Positions 38,621-44,790 of a stretch of DNA of 44,790 bases are shown piece by piece. Source of the DNA: Dongia_A sp964542425 (GTDB lineage Bacteria; Pseudomonadota; Alphaproteobacteria; Dongiales; Dongiaceae); NCBI GenBank assembly GCA_964542425.1, contig CAZIUB010000066.1, forward strand, positions 1 to 44,790, in the 5' to 3' direction. Numbering within the stretch: position 1 is the first letter of the stretch; the number at the start of each line of letters is the position of its first letter. The notes beneath the pieces are model-generated. The model did no database searches, was not told the origin of the DNA, and saw only the letters and a list, made by a program, of their open reading frames with translations. Made by a program: the position numbers and the translations under genes.

Positions 38621-39562
38621 GTGGAAAGACTCGGAAATTCAACAGAAACATCGGTCGCGGGCATGCCCGCCGCCCGATGCCATCGGGCGGGATGGCGCAT
38701 GGCAGGCCTTGCCTTGGCCGCGCTCTTCGCGCTCTCCGTGACACCAGCCCAGGCCCAGGACATCAAGACGATCGTGCCCGGCAAGCTCACCATCGGCATG
38801 AACGGCGACATGCCGATGACCCAAGTGAAGGACGGTCAGTTGAGCGGCACCGACGGCGAATTGATGATTCATGTCGCCAAGAAGCTCGGCCTCGAGCCGG
38901 TCATCATGCAGATGGATTGGGCAGCGCTCATCGAAGCGACCAAGCAGGGCAAGGTCGACGTCATGCATGGCGCCATGGGCTGGATCGAGCCGCGCACCAA
39001 GATCATGAACCTGTCCGATCCGATCTATTATTTCGGCACCATGCTGGCCCAAAAGACCAGCAACAATTTTACCACCTTCGCCGACATGAAGGGGCGCTCG
39101 GTCGGGACCGTCACCGGGTTCACGCTGGTGCCGGAGTTGAAGACCGTCGAGGGCATTGGCGAGGTCAAGCTCTACGATACCTCGGACGGCGTGCTCCAGG
39201 ACCTGGTCGCCGGGCGCCTGGACATCGCGATCATCGATCCGCCGCTGGTGCAGTGGGGCATCGTGCAGCATCCAGAATGGGAATTGAAGCAGGTGGAACT
39301 GCAGCCGGAGATGGACAAGTATCCGATCATGTCGGCCAAGTACAACGTGATCTTCGGCGTCAACAAGGAAGAAAAGGCGCTGGAAGAGGCGATCAGCAAG
39401 GTGATCGTCGAGGATATCTGGGCGAATTGCATCAACGTGAAGGCGATGGCCAGTTACGGCATGAGCGACAAGGCGTGGTTCGTGCCGCCCAATCCCAATC
39501 CCCGCGCCGGGATCGACCGCGCCGCCGATTACGCCGGGCCGAACGCCGATCATTGCTTCTGA
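38621..39562 (+). CDS. polar amino-acid ABC transporter, substrate-binding protein
   Basis: A 313-residue periplasmic binding protein (bacterial SBP family 3). A signal peptide (RMAGLALAALFALSVTPAQA, then QD) is followed by GKLTIGMNGDMPMTQVKDGQ, GTDGELMIHVAKKLGLEPV, MDWAALIEATKQGKVDVMHG and the C-lobe YNVIFGVNKEEKALEEAISK. The ligand Arg that grips an amino-acid carboxylate in the family appears in W-I-E-P-R-T-K. The substrate is not known. GTG 38621 has GGGAGG 6 bases before it; in-frame ATG 38663 is an alternative start. It is the first gene of the transporter operon. Confidence 0.88.
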   Translation: MERLGNSTETSVAGMPAARCHRAGWRMAGLALAALFALSVTPAQAQDIKTIVPGKLTIGMNGDMPMTQVKDGQLSGTDGELMIHVAKKLGLEPVIMQMDWAALIEATKQGKVDVMHGAMGWIEPRTKIMNLSDPIYYFGTMLAQKTSNNFTTFADMKGRSVGTVTGFTLVPELKTVEGIGEVKLYDTSDGVLQDLVAGRLDIAIIDPPLVQWGIVQHPEWELKQVELQPEMDKYPIMSAKYNVIFGVNKEEKALEEAISKVIVEDIWANCINVKAMASYGMSDKAWFVPPNPNPRAGIDRAADYAGPNADHCF

Positions 39563-39645
39563 CCGGCGCTTGGTGCCATCTTGCGCCTTGGGGGTGGACC
39601 TTCCGGCCCACCCCCAAGTTTTACTAGACTCGCGGGATCGCGTTC

Positions 39646-40413
39646 ATGGATCCGCTCGTCCGCATCGTCGGCCTGCATAAGAGCTTCGGCCCGCTCGAGG
39701 TCCTGGCCGGCATCGACCTCGACATCATGCGCGGCGAGAAGGTCACGATCATCGGGCCCAGCGGCTCGGGCAAGACCACGCTTCTGCGCTGCATCAACTA
39801 TCTCGAAAAGCCGAGCAACGGGCACATCTATATCGACGGCACGCTGATCGGCGAAAAGGAGGTCGACGGCCGCTTCGTCCATTTGAGCGACCGGGAACTG
39901 GCCAAGGAACGCCAGGAAATCGGCTTCGTCTTCCAGCGTTTCAACCTGTTCCCGCATTTGAACGCCATCGAAAACGTGACCATCGCCCCGCGCAAGGTCC
40001 TGGGCCTCGGGCGCGAGGAGGCGGAGGAGCGCGGCCGGCGGATGCTGGAGAAGGTCGGCCTTGGCCACAAGATCAATGAATATCCCGAACGCCTGTCCGG
40101 CGGCCAGCAGCAGCGCGTGGCGATCGCGCGCGTGCTGGCCATGCAGCCCAAGCTGATGCTGTTCGACGAGGCGACCTCGGCCCTGGACCCGGAACTGATC
40201 GGCGAGGTGCTGCGGGTCATGCGCCAGCTGGCCGAGGAGGGGAGGACCATGGTCATCGTCACCCATGAGATCAAGTTCGCCGCCGAGGTGTCGGACCGCG
40301 TCGTGTTCATGGACGGGGGCAAGATCGTCGAACAGGGTGCGCCCAGGGAGGTGATCTTCAACCCGAAACAGCCCCGGACGCAGGCCTTCCTGACCCACAT
40401 TCAGGAGCGTTGA
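39646..40413 (+). CDS. polar amino-acid ABC transporter, ATP-binding protein
   Basis: A 255-residue ATPase of the GlnQ/HisP group. Walker A is GPSGSGKTTLLRC, the signature is LSGGQQQRVAIAR, Walker B is LMLFDEATSALDPE, and the H-loop is VTHEIKFA. It powers the transport of the ligand bound by the protein encoded 83 bases upstream. Its stop overlaps the region of the next gene's start. Confidence 0.95.
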   Translation: MDPLVRIVGLHKSFGPLEVLAGIDLDIMRGEKVTIIGPSGSGKTTLLRCINYLEKPSNGHIYIDGTLIGEKEVDGRFVHLSDRELAKERQEIGFVFQRFNLFPHLNAIENVTIAPRKVLGLGREEAEERGRRMLEKVGLGHKINEYPERLSGGQQQRVAIARVLAMQPKLMLFDEATSALDPELIGEVLRVMRQLAEEGRTMVIVTHEIKFAAEVSDRVVFMDGGKIVEQGAPREVIFNPKQPRTQAFLTHIQER

Positions 40414-40415
40414 AG

Positions 40416-41081
40416 GTGGGCTTCTGGCGGGTGGTCGAGGAAAAGGGCGGCTATTTCCTAGAGACGCTGTTGGGCGGCCTGCCCGAAACGGCCCAGGTCG
40501 CCATCGCTTCCCTCATCTTCGCGCTGGTCTTCGGGCTGGTGGTGGCGCTCGGGCGCCTGTCGCACTGGCGCCTTTTGCGGATGCCGGCAATCGCCTTCGT
40601 TGAATTGTTTCGCGGCACGCCGGCCTTGGTGCAGCTATTCGTCATCTATTTCGGGTTGCCGGACGTCGGCTTCGAGCCCACGGCCTTGCAGGCGGCGATC
40701 GTCGGGCTCGGCCTCAATGGCGCCGCCTATCTGTCCGAGGTCTACCGAGCCGGCATCGAATCCATCCATCGCGGCCAGATGGAGGCGGCGCTTTCGCTCG
40801 GCATGACGCCTTCCCACGCCATGCAATACATCATCCTGCCCCAGGCGATCCGCACCATGCTGCCTCCCATCACCAATTTCGCCATCGTGCTCTTGAAGGA
40901 CACCTCGCTCGTGTTCGCGGTGGGGGTGGTGGAGATCATGGCCCTGGCGCGCAATCTGGTGACCGAGACGCTGCAAAGCGCCGTCATCTACCTGATGGCG
41001 GGCGGCCTCTATCTGTGCATGACCATCCCGATGGCCCGCATCGCCGCCCGGCTCGAGCGCGCCAAGCAGGCTTGGCAATAG
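40416..41081 (+). CDS. polar amino-acid ABC transporter, permease 1
   Basis: A 221-residue inner-membrane permease of the HisMQ/GltJK type, with five or six membrane segments and the EAA loop (AALSLGMTPSHAMQYIILPQ). The GTG at 40416 has AGGAG 8 bases upstream; the alternative TTG at 40410 is too close to that site. It pairs with permease 2 to form the channel. Confidence 0.92.
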   Translation: MGFWRVVEEKGGYFLETLLGGLPETAQVAIASLIFALVFGLVVALGRLSHWRLLRMPAIAFVELFRGTPALVQLFVIYFGLPDVGFEPTALQAAIVGLGLNGAAYLSEVYRAGIESIHRGQMEAALSLGMTPSHAMQYIILPQAIRTMLPPITNFAIVLLKDTSLVFAVGVVEIMALARNLVTETLQSAVIYLMAGGLYLCMTIPMARIAARLERAKQAWQ

Positions 41082-41094
41082 GCGCGGGAAATCC

Positions 41095-41778
41095 ATGTCC
41101 GAGCTTCCCGCCCTTTACGCCGAGAACATCCATCGCTGGCTGCCGGAGCTTCTCTATTATTCCCTGGCCACGCTCCAGATCGGGGCGGCGTCCTTCGTGC
41201 TGGCGGTGGTGATCGGGTTGTTCTTCGCGCTGCTGCGCACCGCGCGCGGCCGGATCGCCCGCTGGGTCGCAATCACATACATCGAAATCGCGCGCGGCCT
41301 GCCGATCGTGGTCGTCCTCTACATCGTCTATTTCGCGCCCCCTCAGGTCGCCCCCGGCCTCGACTGGAGCTGGTTCACCACCTTCATCGGCGCGGTCCTG
41401 GGCCTTGGCATCCACGGCGGCGCCATCCTGGCCGAGGTGTTCCGGTCCGGAATCGAGGCCCTGCACAAGGGCCAGCGCGAGGCGGCGTTGGCCCTTGGCA
41501 TGACCCCGGCCAAGGCCATGGCCTACATCATCGTGCCCCAGGCGATGCGGATCGTGCTGCCGCCGGTCGCCAATTACGCGATCGGCCTCTTGAAGGACAC
41601 CGCCTTGTGCTCGCTCATCGGCGCCAACGAACTGATGAACGACGCCAAGAGCATCGCGTTCGCCGAATACCAGCCGATGGCGGTGTTCCTGCTCGCCGCC
41701 GCCATCTATTTTGCCATGAGTTATCCCTTGTCGCTTGGTGTGCGCGCCATGGAAGCGCGGATGCGCATCGGGCGATGA
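41095..41778 (+). CDS. polar amino-acid ABC transporter, permease 2
   Basis: A 227-residue permease of the same group, with the EAA loop AALALGMTPAKAMAYIIVPQ and DTALCSLIGANELMNDAKSI near the end. The GAGxxAL...LGM pattern mirrors permease 1. The start ATG 41095 has only a weak site (GGGAAA). It is followed 49 bases later by enolase-superfamily enzyme 2. Confidence 0.92.
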   Translation: MSELPALYAENIHRWLPELLYYSLATLQIGAASFVLAVVIGLFFALLRTARGRIARWVAITYIEIARGLPIVVVLYIVYFAPPQVAPGLDWSWFTTFIGAVLGLGIHGGAILAEVFRSGIEALHKGQREAALALGMTPAKAMAYIIVPQAMRIVLPPVANYAIGLLKDTALCSLIGANELMNDAKSIAFAEYQPMAVFLLAAAIYFAMSYPLSLGVRAMEARMRIGR

Positions 41779-41827
41779 GGCGCCCCGGGCTCAAGGAAAC
41801 GCCGTATTGCCGAAGGAAAAACTCGTC

Positions 41828-43009
41828 ATGAAAATCGCCAAGCTGGAGGCCATTCCCGTTCGCATCCCCTACAGCCGAGTGGAGGCGAGTTCGCTGATCG
41901 CGCGGGGTGGCGTCACCGACGTCCTGGTCAAGATCACCGCCGATGACGGCCTCGTCGGCTGGGGCGAATGCACGCGCGCCGCCGATACGGCCGGGATCGA
42001 AACCGCGGTCAACGCCATGAAGCCGCTGGTCCTGGGCCGCGATGCCTGGGACAAGGAGATCATCCAGCGCGATCTCGCCGTCCATGGCGTGTGGGCGTTC
42101 CAGCCGATGACCGCCAATTTCGCCTTCGCCGGGATCGACATGGCGCTCTGGGATCTGTGCGGCAAGGCTTGCGGACAGCCGCTCTACCGGCTGTTCGGCG
42201 GGGCGATGCGCGAGGAGGTGGATTATTTCTATTACGTGGAATGGGCGGCGCCCAAGGAGATCGAGCGCCAGGCGCGCGAGGGCGTGAAGAAGGGCTATAC
42301 CTCCTACTACATCAAGGCCGGCGTGGACGAAAGGCGCGAGGAGGAAATGCTGGAGGCGTTGCGCCACGGCATCGGCCCCAAGGGCCTCATCCGCATCGAC
42401 GTGAACCAGGCCTGGACCTTGCCCCAGGCGGCGCGGATCTTGAAACGCTGGCACCGGAAATTCGTCATCGATTTCGTCGAGGCGCCGGTCCGCATCGATC
42501 CGATCGAGAACAATCTGGATCTGATGCGCCGGGTGGAGGCACCGATCTGCGTTAACGAGGGGCTATGGCGCGAGGGTGACGCGTGGCGGATCATCAAGAG
42601 CCGCTGCGGGCAATATCTGTGCTTCAGCTCGTATTGGGTGGGCACGCTCAGCCGCTGGCACATGATGTGCCACGCCGGGCACCAGGAAGGCTGGCTCGTT
42701 TGCAAGCACACGCATGGCGAATTCGGCCTGGCGGCGGCGGCGGGCCAGCACATGATGCTGACCATCCCCAACGCCTGCCTCGGGCACCAGCAAACGGCGC
42801 AATTCATGGCCGACGACATCCTGGTCGAGCGGATTCCCATTACCGATGGGCCGCGTTGGGGCCGCATCGACAAGCCCGGCCTCGGCGTCACCGTGGACGA
42901 GGACAAGGTCGCGCGCTTCCACGAGCAGTATCGGAAGCTTGGCGAGTTTCCGACCTATGCCGGAAAGGTGCCGATTGCCGGCGGTGCTAAGCTGGCAAGG
43001 CGGCGTTAG
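41828..43009 (+). CDS. enolase-superfamily enzyme 2 (MR/MLE type)
   Basis: A 393-residue enzyme. Metal ligands are Asp191 (IDVNQAW), Glu218 (DFVEAP) and Glu244 (CVNEG). Lys163 in YYIKAGV and the motif KHTHGEFG (His294 and His296) are candidate acid-base residues. The capping domain starts KLEAIPVRIPYSRVEASSLI. It differs in active-site pattern from enzyme 1 (AADQ), so the two are not duplicates. It is the last gene of the transporter operon, so its substrate is probably the imported compound or a derivative. AAGGA lies upstream of ATG 41828. Confidence 0.88.
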   Translation: MKIAKLEAIPVRIPYSRVEASSLIARGGVTDVLVKITADDGLVGWGECTRAADTAGIETAVNAMKPLVLGRDAWDKEIIQRDLAVHGVWAFQPMTANFAFAGIDMALWDLCGKACGQPLYRLFGGAMREEVDYFYYVEWAAPKEIERQAREGVKKGYTSYYIKAGVDERREEEMLEALRHGIGPKGLIRIDVNQAWTLPQAARILKRWHRKFVIDFVEAPVRIDPIENNLDLMRRVEAPICVNEGLWREGDAWRIIKSRCGQYLCFSSYWVGTLSRWHMMCHAGHQEGWLVCKHTHGEFGLAAAAGQHMMLTIPNACLGHQQTAQFMADDILVERIPITDGPRWGRIDKPGLGVTVDEDKVARFHEQYRKLGEFPTYAGKVPIAGGAKLARRR

Positions 43010-43036
43010 ATCGCAAACGGCCGGGCGAATTGCGCC

Positions 43037-43195
43037 TCAACGCCGTCGGTCGCGGATTCTGATCGGGATCGGCTCGAGCGCCCGGTCTTCCGGCGCGGGC
43101 CCGAACCAAAACGCGAAGAACGCGCCGAAGAAGTCGAAATCAGGGAACCAAGAACGGCGCTCGACGATTTCTCGATTGCGATTGTCCTTGCGCAT
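43037..43195 (-). CDS. small aromatic-rich protein, 52 residues
   Basis: A short open frame starting at ATG 43195 with AGGAGA 8 bases upstream. The product starts MRKDNRNREIVERRSWFPDF and continues DFFGAFFAFWFGPAPEDRAL, ending IRIRDRRR: a basic N-terminus, a run of Phe/Trp (nine in about 16 residues) and a basic C-terminus. I do not recognise a family. The good ribosome-binding site and the strongly patterned composition support it; no homologue could be checked. It is convergent with enzyme 2 and divergent from argG. Confidence 0.5.
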   Translation of the reverse strand: MRKDNRNREIVERRSWFPDFDFFGAFFAFWFGPAPEDRALEPIPIRIRDRRR

Positions 43196-43302
43196 GGCAC
43201 TGTCTCCTGGGCCTGGGATTTTTCCTTCGGGGGCTTACGCGTACGCATTGTCGCCGGAAGAACTTAACAAGGGATTGACGCGCGGATTGAAACATCCTGG
43301 GC

Positions 43303-43331
43303 TTTGCGGCCTGCTTTCCTATCCCTATAAT
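43303..43331 (+). promoter_or_regulatory. probable argG promoter
   Basis: A consensus TATAAT at 43326-43331, 33 bases before the argG ATG, has only a weak -35 (TTTGCG at 43303-43308, 17-base spacing). The perfect -10 in a GC-rich background is the main support. Confidence 0.55.
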
Positions 43332-43363
43332 TCGCGCAAATTTTTATGTGGTGGGGGGCGTTC

Positions 43364-44572
43364 ATGGTCAAGCAAGTGAACAAGGTGGTGCTGGCCTATT
43401 CGGGCGGGCTCGATACCTCGGTCATCTTGAAATGGTTGCAGACGACCCATGGCTGCGAGGTGGTGACCTTCACCGCCGATCTCGGCCAGGGCGAGGAATT
43501 GGAGCCGGCGCGGGCGAAGGCGGAGATGCTGGGCGTCAAGCGGATCTACGTCGAGGATCTGCGTGAAACTTTCGTGCGCGACTATGTCTTTCCGATGTTC
43601 CGGGCGAACGCGCTTTACGAGGGGAGCTATCTCTTGGGGACCTCGATCGCGAGGCCCTTGATCGCCAAGCGCCAGATCGAGATCGCGCGCGAGACCGGCG
43701 CCGACGCGGTCGCCCATGGCGCCACCGGCAAGGGCAACGACCAGATGCGCTTCGAGCTTTCCTATTACGCGCTCAATCCCGAGATCAAGGTGATCGCCCC
43801 CTGGCGCGAATGGGAATTGACCAGCCGCACCAGCCTGATCGAGTTTGCCGAGCGGCACCAGATTCCCATCAACAAGGACAGCCTCGGCGCGGCACCGTTC
43901 TCGGTCGATGCCAATCTTCTGCACGTCTCGGCCGAAGGGAAGGCGCTCGAGGACCCATGGCACGAGCCGGGCGAATTCATCTATTCGCGTTCGGTCGCTC
44001 CCGAGGCCGCACCCGACAAGCCGACCTATGTGGAGGTCGAGTTCTCGCACGGCGATGCGATCGGGGTCGATGGCAGGAAACTATCGCCGGCCTCACTCCT
44101 GACCGAGCTCAACCGCCTAGGGGGAGAGAACGGCATCGGCCGGCTCGATCTTGTCGAGAACCGCTTCGTCGGCATGAAATCGCGGGGCGTCTACGAGACC
44201 CCGGGCGGCACCATCTTGCATGCGGCGCACCGGGGCATCGAGAGCCTGACGCTCGATCGGGGCGCGGCGCACCTCAAGGACGAGATCATGCCGCGTTATG
44301 CCGAGCTCATCTATAACGGCTTCTGGTTCTCGCCCGAGCGCGAGATGCTCCAGGCCTTGATCGACAAGTCGCAGGAGCATGTCGAGGGCGTTGTGCGCCT
44401 CAAGCTCTACAAGGGATCCGTCGGCGTGGTCGGGCGCAAGAGCCCGAAGAGCCTCTATTCCTTGGCCCATGTCACCTTCGAGGAGGATCAGGTCTACGAC
44501 CAGCGCGATGCCGCCGGTTTCATCAAGCTGAACGCGCTCCGGCTTAGGCTCTTGAAGCGCGGGAGGGGCTAG
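43364..44572 (+). CDS. argG: argininosuccinate synthase
   Basis: A 402-residue enzyme joining citrulline and aspartate in arginine synthesis. The ATP pyrophosphatase P-loop is AYSGGLDTS (residues 11-19); GATGKGNDQMRFELSYYAL and KDSLGAAPFSVDANLLHVSA are present, and SRGVYETPGGTILHAAHRGI completes the family pattern. The start is ATG 43364 with GGGGGG upstream, giving the standard N-terminus VKQVNKVVLAYS. It appears to be a single gene with its own promoter. Confidence 0.97.
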   Translation: MVKQVNKVVLAYSGGLDTSVILKWLQTTHGCEVVTFTADLGQGEELEPARAKAEMLGVKRIYVEDLRETFVRDYVFPMFRANALYEGSYLLGTSIARPLIAKRQIEIARETGADAVAHGATGKGNDQMRFELSYYALNPEIKVIAPWREWELTSRTSLIEFAERHQIPINKDSLGAAPFSVDANLLHVSAEGKALEDPWHEPGEFIYSRSVAPEAAPDKPTYVEVEFSHGDAIGVDGRKLSPASLLTELNRLGGENGIGRLDLVENRFVGMKSRGVYETPGGTILHAAHRGIESLTLDRGAAHLKDEIMPRYAELIYNGFWFSPEREMLQALIDKSQEHVEGVVRLKLYKGSVGVVGRKSPKSLYSLAHVTFEEDQVYDQRDAAGFIKLNALRLRLLKRGRG

Positions 44573-44607
44573 GCGCGTGCGTTAACAGAGCAGTTGATCA
44601 TCCCACG

Positions 44608-44639
44608 CGAAATAACATCGCGATCGTGATGTTATTTCG
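44608..44639. other. 32-bp near-perfect palindrome after argG
   Basis: CGAAATAACATCGCGA (44608-44623) and TCGTGATGTTATTTCG (44624-44639) are inverted repeats with one mismatch and no loop. It lies 35 bases beyond the argG stop and about 10-15 bases from the probable end of an IS30-family element. It could be a terminator, although no T-run follows, or a palindromic insertion target of the type IS30-family elements favour. Confidence 0.75.
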
Positions 44640-44678
44640 TTTATCGGAACGCGGATTCAAGTAGCCAGTGCATAAAGT

Positions 44679-44790
44679 TTAGCGGTGTCTGGAGAGAGCG
44701 TAAAAGACCTCGTTGGGCGTTTTGAATCCGAGCGATTTTCTGGGCCTGCGGTTGAGCTGGCGTTCGACCTTCGCGACCGTGGCTTGATGG
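44679..44790 (-). mobile_element. IS30-family transposase gene, 3' end (cut by window edge)
   Basis: On the minus strand the last 36 codons of a transposase are seen: ATVAKVERQLNRRPRKSLGF, then KTPNEVFYALSRHR and a stop at 44679. The NRRPRK-x-LGF-x-TP-x-E-V-F motif is the standard C-terminus of IS30-family enzymes. The bases beyond it (about 44653-44680, GATTCAAGTAGCCAGTGCAT and a few more) resemble an IS30-type terminal inverted repeat, so the element probably ends near 44652. The rest lies outside the window; whether the gene is intact cannot be told. Confidence 0.82.

Noticed and set aside
38446..39627. A 393-codon open frame overlapping the substrate-binding protein gene
   Set aside because: It is an Arg/Gly/His-rich out-of-frame shadow. 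The real frame has a signal peptide and SBP family motifs.
34235..43009. Assignment of the two enolase-superfamily enzymes to galactonate, glucarate or hydroxyproline-betaine pathways
   Set aside because: Superfamily motifs are clear, but the specific residues that separate these subgroups cannot be decided by eye, so no gene symbol is given.

Overview
The window is GC-rich, densely coded chromosomal DNA, most likely from an alphaproteobacterium, perhaps a Rhodospirillales-like lineage. This rests on family content (a TIGR02186 protein beside TauE/SafE, DUF1194, DUF2333, IalB-type, paired DUF1127 genes, a CueR/HmrR regulator with a C-x7-C copper site) and on the bias of the codons. No rRNA, tRNA or CRISPR array was seen, and no phage genes. 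One IS30-family element enters at the right edge.

Layout. 144-3205: a NUDIX hydrolase convergent with the helicase HrpB. 3260-8639: a copper module (CopA and a CueR-type regulator leftward; CopZ, a small membrane protein and a multicopper oxidase rightward), with two near-identical MerR-type promoters facing away from each other. 8659-13401: a GlsB-type membrane protein, a TauE - TIGR02186 - UspA operon, a DUF2333 protein and TrpS. 13764-22973: a Bax-inhibitor-1 protein, a GST, a SEL1-repeat protein, a BTAD/TolB-like/TPR regulator, a LysR regulator, two DUF1127 proteins that share an upstream block, a frameshifted DinB-like gene and a DUF1194 protein. 23083-25937: infC and thrS, separated by a 15-copy array of a 16-bp unit. 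26036-34222: a PmtA-like methyltransferase, a quinone oxidoreductase, asparaginase, a CGNR-type regulator, a SpoU methylase, and an IalB-like - RlmN - TPR run followed by an SPFH protein. 34235-43009: a probable uptake and catabolic region for an amino-acid-like compound (FAD amine oxidase, RidA, GntR regulator, polar amino-acid ABC transporter, two enolase-superfamily enzymes). 43364-44572: argG.

The most unusual feature is the set of small non-coding palindromic elements at gene boundaries. The main one is a family of about 145 bp with six copies in this window. Each copy is two successive hairpins (GTACCCGCCG...CGGCGGGTAC, then an arm ending CGAAAGTTGGC). Its left end reads VPAVA followed by an early stop in one frame and forms the C-termini of both the CueR-like regulator and CopZ. 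Two other element types, with CTAG-ending terminal inverted repeats, supply the stop codons of the asparaginase and the RidA-like gene. One DedA-type gene is cut exactly at a copy. The elements appear to have inserted at, and remodelled, gene ends across the region.

Other points: infC probably starts at AUA; copA is probably leaderless; a GlsB-type gene probably starts at CTG; a 30-bp tandem duplication lies in a signal peptide; a RidA protein carries a histone-H1-like basic tail. All functional calls come from reading motifs by eye; no database search was made.
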